64,000 nt of DNA from Bacteroidota bacterium (GTDB lineage Bacteria; Bacteroidota; Bacteroidia; Bacteroidales; F082), in NCBI GenBank assembly GCA_016845175.1, contig JAERTD010000011.1, positions 1 to 64,000 on the forward strand. Reading direction: 5' to 3'. A program made the translations under genes and the position numbers. This document shows positions 61,405 through 64,000 of this stretch, piece after piece (within the stretch, counting starts at the first letter, position 1; every line of letters begins with the position of its first letter). The notes beneath the pieces were generated by a model. It was not told the origin of the DNA, ran no database searches, and saw only the letters and a program-made list of their open reading frames with translations.

Positions 61405-62958
61405 TTATTCAGGCTGATGTTGAGTCCGGAGCAGGTCATTAATGGTTTTAACCGGGTTAAAAGTGATCAAGGGGGTCTCCACAAACACAGTTATCCAATC
61501 GGCCATAGCCCCATTCCATAAGCCAGGTAATTCCTGCGCTTTCAGATTCTTTCCACCCTGTGATTTAACGGAGATAAAGCCTGTATTTGGATCTACAAAC
61601 TCCTTCAGGTCAAAGGCTTCTCCTTTAAAATCTTTTACCCCGCAAACCAAATCCACAGGATTAAAGTGAGTGGCTGAAGACACGATCTCCTTTTGGGCTA
61701 AATCATCAAGATTAATTTGTGAAGATTCTACGATTTGAAGGCTGGCCTCCTCATTCTCATTCAGTACCCAAAACGGACCTCCTCCTGGTTCTCCTTCATT
61801 CTTAACCATACCACAAATCCTCATGGGGCGATTCAGTTTATTGAACAGGAAATCTATTTTGTCCATGTTGTCATAGCCTTCATAGGCTTCGGGGATAAAG
61901 ATATTCAGATCTAACTCCGCCATTTCTTTAATCCCGGTCAATTCATCATCGCTCAGATTACCATCTTCAAGCATATCAAGGGCTTCAAAGGCCTTTTCCT
62001 GAAGTTGCATAAGTAAACCGCCAATGACCTTCTTGTACAAATAGGTTGTTTCCCTTAGCCGGTCAGGCACAATATTATCGATGTTCTTTACGAAAATGAT
62101 TTCCTGATCCAGATCATTCAGGTTTTCAATTAAAGCACCATGGCCACCGGGTCGGAATAAAAGGCTACCATCCGAAGTACGGAAAGGTTCATTATCCATA
62201 TCCACAGCAATGGTATCGGTGGCTGGTTTTTGCTGAGAGAAATTGACATCAAAGGTGACACCATAGTGGTCTTCATGCTTAGCTTTTTTATCAGCAATGG
62301 CCGATTCAAATTTTTGCTGGTGTTCAGGTGAAACCGTTAAATGGACTTTGGCTACCTTATCATTATCCGTCGAATAATTGGCGGCTTCTACCAGATGTTC
62401 CTCTACGGCATACCTTGAATCGTCTTCATACCAGTGAAATTGCAACAAACCCTTGGGAAGTTTGGCGTAATTCAGTCCTTGATCTGTAAGAAAGTAGCTT
62501 AAAATGCTATTGTAGTCATGGTCTTTTCTGAGTTGTTCGATATTCAGTCCGTTGACTTCAAGAACCTTCATTAAATCTTTATAACAGGCCTGCTTGTGGA
62601 TATTTCTAAGAAAATAACCCACGGAATTGAAGTCAGTTTCTGCCTCCAGTGCAGCAATGGTTTCAGGACTCCCGTCATAGGATTCCATGAATTCAAACAA
62701 TTGCTTAAACATACGACTGGCAGCACCAGAGGCCGGTACGAATTTTAAAATATCATAATCCCTGCGGTTATTATCGAAATAAGCGGCCAACTTCCTGGCT
62801 TCTTCCTCAGAAAATGAATGCAGTCCATGGCTGGGTATGGCTGCTGCTTTCAGACGTATAAATGGAAAGCCACGTTTAAAATTGGATATTTGCTTTTCGA
62901 CAATAGCAAGCTCGATTCCTTTGTCGTTGATTTGTTTCAGGTCCTCTGGGCTTATCAT
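61405..62958 (-). CDS. DUF4301 family protein
   Basis: 517 residues, matching the family length. Conserved segments include FVPASGAASRMFKQL (about 76-90), LLQFHWYEDDSRYAVEEHLVE, the LLFRPGGHGALIENL motif (about 268) and GGPFWVLNENEEASLQI (about 395). The pattern resembles sugar-nucleotidyltransferase-type folds in places, but no activity has been shown that I know of. Restricted mostly to Bacteroidota. Single-gene unit. Confidence 0.88.
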   Translation of the reverse strand: MISPEDLKQINDKGIELAIVEKQISNFKRGFPFIRLKAAAIPSHGLHSFSEEEARKLAAYFDNNRRDYDILKFVPASGAASRMFKQLFEFMESYDGSPETIAALEAETDFNSVGYFLRNIHKQACYKDLMKVLEVNGLNIEQLRKDHDYNSILSYFLTDQGLNYAKLPKGLLQFHWYEDDSRYAVEEHLVEAANYSTDNDKVAKVHLTVSPEHQQKFESAIADKKAKHEDHYGVTFDVNFSQQKPATDTIAVDMDNEPFRTSDGSLLFRPGGHGALIENLNDLDQEIIFVKNIDNIVPDRLRETTYLYKKVIGGLLMQLQEKAFEALDMLEDGNLSDDELTGIKEMAELDLNIFIPEAYEGYDNMDKIDFLFNKLNRPMRICGMVKNEGEPGGGPFWVLNENEEASLQIVESSQINLDDLAQKEIVSSATHFNPVDLVCGVKDFKGEAFDLKEFVDPNTGFISVKSQGGKNLKAQELPGLWNGAMADWITVFVETPLITFNPVKTINDLLRTQHQPE

Positions 62959-63045
62959 AAGATGAGTTGTTTATTCGCTGCATAAAAATACTGAAAATCT
63001 GTTCCCTTCGGTGCCAGCCTCAAGAAACATTTTTAAAGAAAAGAC

Positions 63046-63075
63046 TTTGTCAAAAGTGAAATAATACTATTTTTG
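63046..63075 (+). promoter_or_regulatory. Promoter of the tRNA-Leu pair
   Basis: TTTG at 63046-63049 and TATTTTTG at 63068-63075 with an 18-base spacer; the start would lie a few bases before the first tRNA at 63089. Confidence 0.7.
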
Positions 63076-63088
63076 CACTCCTTTTTAA

Positions 63089-63172
63089 GCCCAGATGGCG
63101 GAAATGGTAGACGCGCATGGTTGAGGGCCATGTTCCCGTTAGGGAGTGCAAGTTCGATTCTTGTTCTGGGCA
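63089..63172 (+). tRNA. tRNA-Leu (GAG anticodon)
   Basis: 84 bases with acceptor pairing GCCCAGA/TCTGGGC, A as discriminator, the D-loop motif AATGGTAGAC, the anticodon stem CATGG/CCATG around loop TTGAGGG (anticodon GAG), a long variable arm (TTCCCGTTAGGGA) and the T-loop GTTCGATTC. CCA is not encoded. Confidence 0.95.
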
Positions 63173-63177
63173 CAGAG

Positions 63178-63264
63178 GAATGTAGAAAGATGAGTGAATA
63201 ATGTAGAAAAAGGAAGTAATTCTTACAAACTCTACATTCGACATTATTAAATCTACATTCAATT
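63178..63264. repeat. Inverted repeat in the tRNA-Leu spacer
   Basis: GAATGTAGA and AATAATGTAGA in the first half recur as TCTACATTC and ACATTATTAAATCTACATTC in the second half, so the spacer between the two tRNAs could form a long imperfect hairpin, possibly a processing site. Confidence 0.55.
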
Positions 63265-63351
63265 GCCCAAGTGGCGGAATTGGTAGACGCGCTACATTCA
63301 GGGTGTAGTGACCGCACGGTCGTGAAAGTTCGAGTCTTTTCTTGGGCACCA
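63265..63351 (+). tRNA. tRNA-Leu (CAG anticodon)
   Basis: 87 bases including an encoded CCA. Acceptor pairing GCCCAAG/CTTGGGC, D-loop ATTGGTAGAC, anticodon stem CTACA/TGTAG around loop TTCAGGG (anticodon CAG), a variable arm (GACCGCACGGTC) and T-loop GTTCGAGTC. It differs from the neighbouring GAG gene by having CCA encoded. Confidence 0.95.
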
Positions 63352-63353
63352 CT

Positions 63354-63391
63354 AACCTCAATGTCAAGTAATTGATTTTGAGGTTTTTTTT
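63354..63391 (+). terminator. Terminator after the tRNA-Leu pair
   Basis: AACCTCAA pairs with TTGAGGTT and is followed by eight or so Ts, directly after the encoded CCA. Confidence 0.85.
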
Positions 63392-64000
63392 ATGCCCGTA
63401 AAAATGTAAATGAACGAACCTGGAAGCAATCTGGAAACAATGTTCCGGTTAAACAATAATTTAATTTCAAAGGTAAGCAATTCACAAACCCCACCATTTT
63501 CAAATCTTAAGCAACCAAAACGGATGATTTGAGGCTGGTCAAGGCCGCAATTCCATAAAAGTAAGCGATCCATTGCGTTCATATAGCCTTTACGAGCCGA
63601 AAAGCAGCAGTAAATTTGCGAAATGTGGTGAAATATGGCCAGAAATCGGTTTTATATGGACTGTATGCCGAAAAAAGTAGGCTTACAAGAACACAAAAGT
63701 TGACCCATTAGGTACGGGTATTTAATGGTTGAGCAATTTTTGCTCTTCCGTAAATCACCAAAAAAGGCAGGGACGTCTACACTCCCTTCGTTTCACATCT
63801 GCAGTTAAAATTCATCTTGAATCATGTTCAAAATTGGTGTTCACTTGTTGGGTTTGTCTCATCTGAGTGGATCCAACCTCCAATTTAGCATTTGGGCATT
63901 TGTTCATGAGTCATTTTGATGTTATTCATTGATTCATCCAAAACTTTCGTAAATGTTAATTGTTGACATGTTGTTTAGTTGGATTATTTATTACATTTGA
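63392..64000. other. Intergenic region downstream of tRNA-Leu without a supportable gene
   Basis: No frame here has family character. Visible are a direct repeat CTGGAA (63420-63425 and 63431-63436, 11-bp step), a TTCCGG inverted partner at 63443, a 6-bp hairpin GAGCAA/TTGCTC (63731-63745) and an inverted repeat TTGAA/TTCAA around TCATG near 63820. The 3' end of a tRNA is a frequent integration point for mobile elements, but no integrase or repeat of the tRNA end is within the window. Confidence 0.45.

Noticed and set aside
63033-63367. Minus-strand frames over the tRNA genes
   Set aside because: They are antisense to two well-formed tRNAs and therefore chance frames.
63364-63582. A 72-codon minus-strand frame after tRNA-Leu
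   Set aside because: It starts inside A/T-rich intergenic DNA and ends in the terminator T run; nothing supports translation.

Overview
The window looks like a chromosomal stretch of a free-living Bacteroidota, probably class Bacteroidia near Marinilabiliales/Bacteroidales. The support is: at least three proteins with type IX secretion (T9SS) C-terminal sorting domains; TonB receptor plus surface-lipoprotein modules; Bacteroidota-typical families (DUF4301, DUF6787-like, a GlmU-like transferase, a SerA with Lys in place of the usual His); and repeated Bacteroidota promoter elements (-7 TAnnTTTG, sometimes with -33 TTG/TTTG). No rRNA, CRISPR array, transposase or integrase was found, and most of the window reads as core genome.

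Layout. 1-12406 (minus) is a six-gene export cluster: ABC ATPase, an ABC-2 permease fused to a degenerate M1-like domain and a golvesin-like C-terminus, TolC, a lipoprotein membrane fusion protein, and two RND pumps (the second runs off the window). 12686-13370 holds a small GIY-YIG nuclease gene flanked by two copies of a palindromic repeat family. 13434-17381 (minus) is serC-serA-four-helix-bundle-DUF1015; divergent from it are an acyl-CoA reductase, rpmE2 with a structured leader, a GlmU-like protein and lon. 23786-34681 carries a T9SS-secreted multidomain protein and a long minus-strand run of envelope and housekeeping genes (BamA-like barrel, AI-2E exporter, GNAT, CAP-SPOR, class IV aminotransferase, DUF2007, EamA). 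34835-41474 has an SDR protein, a secreted M1 peptidase, a peptide-type binding lipoprotein and a secreted arylsulfotransferase-like protein.

41620-44868 is the translation operon thrS-infC-rpmI-rplT, where infC starts at a rare ATA codon behind a full Shine-Dalgarno. 44887-49728 (minus) is a three-gene operon: a DUF218-DUF1684 fusion, a receiver/GAF/PAS histidine kinase and an NtrC-type sigma-54 activator. 49831-52096 holds small envelope proteins and a lipoprotein beta-carbonic anhydrase.

52485-58838 (minus) is a TonB receptor followed upstream by two paralogous beta-helix surface lipoproteins. Both lipoprotein genes are preceded by three 7-bp direct repeats on an 11-bp period (CTTAACA type), each ending exactly 20 bp before a -7-like element. 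This is the layout of a Pho box and makes a phosphate-starvation-controlled outer-membrane uptake module the best candidate here for a poorly described system. A Na+/solute symporter, a small lipoprotein, DUF4301, and two tRNA-Leu genes (GAG, CAG) close the window. The last 600 bases hold no supportable gene.
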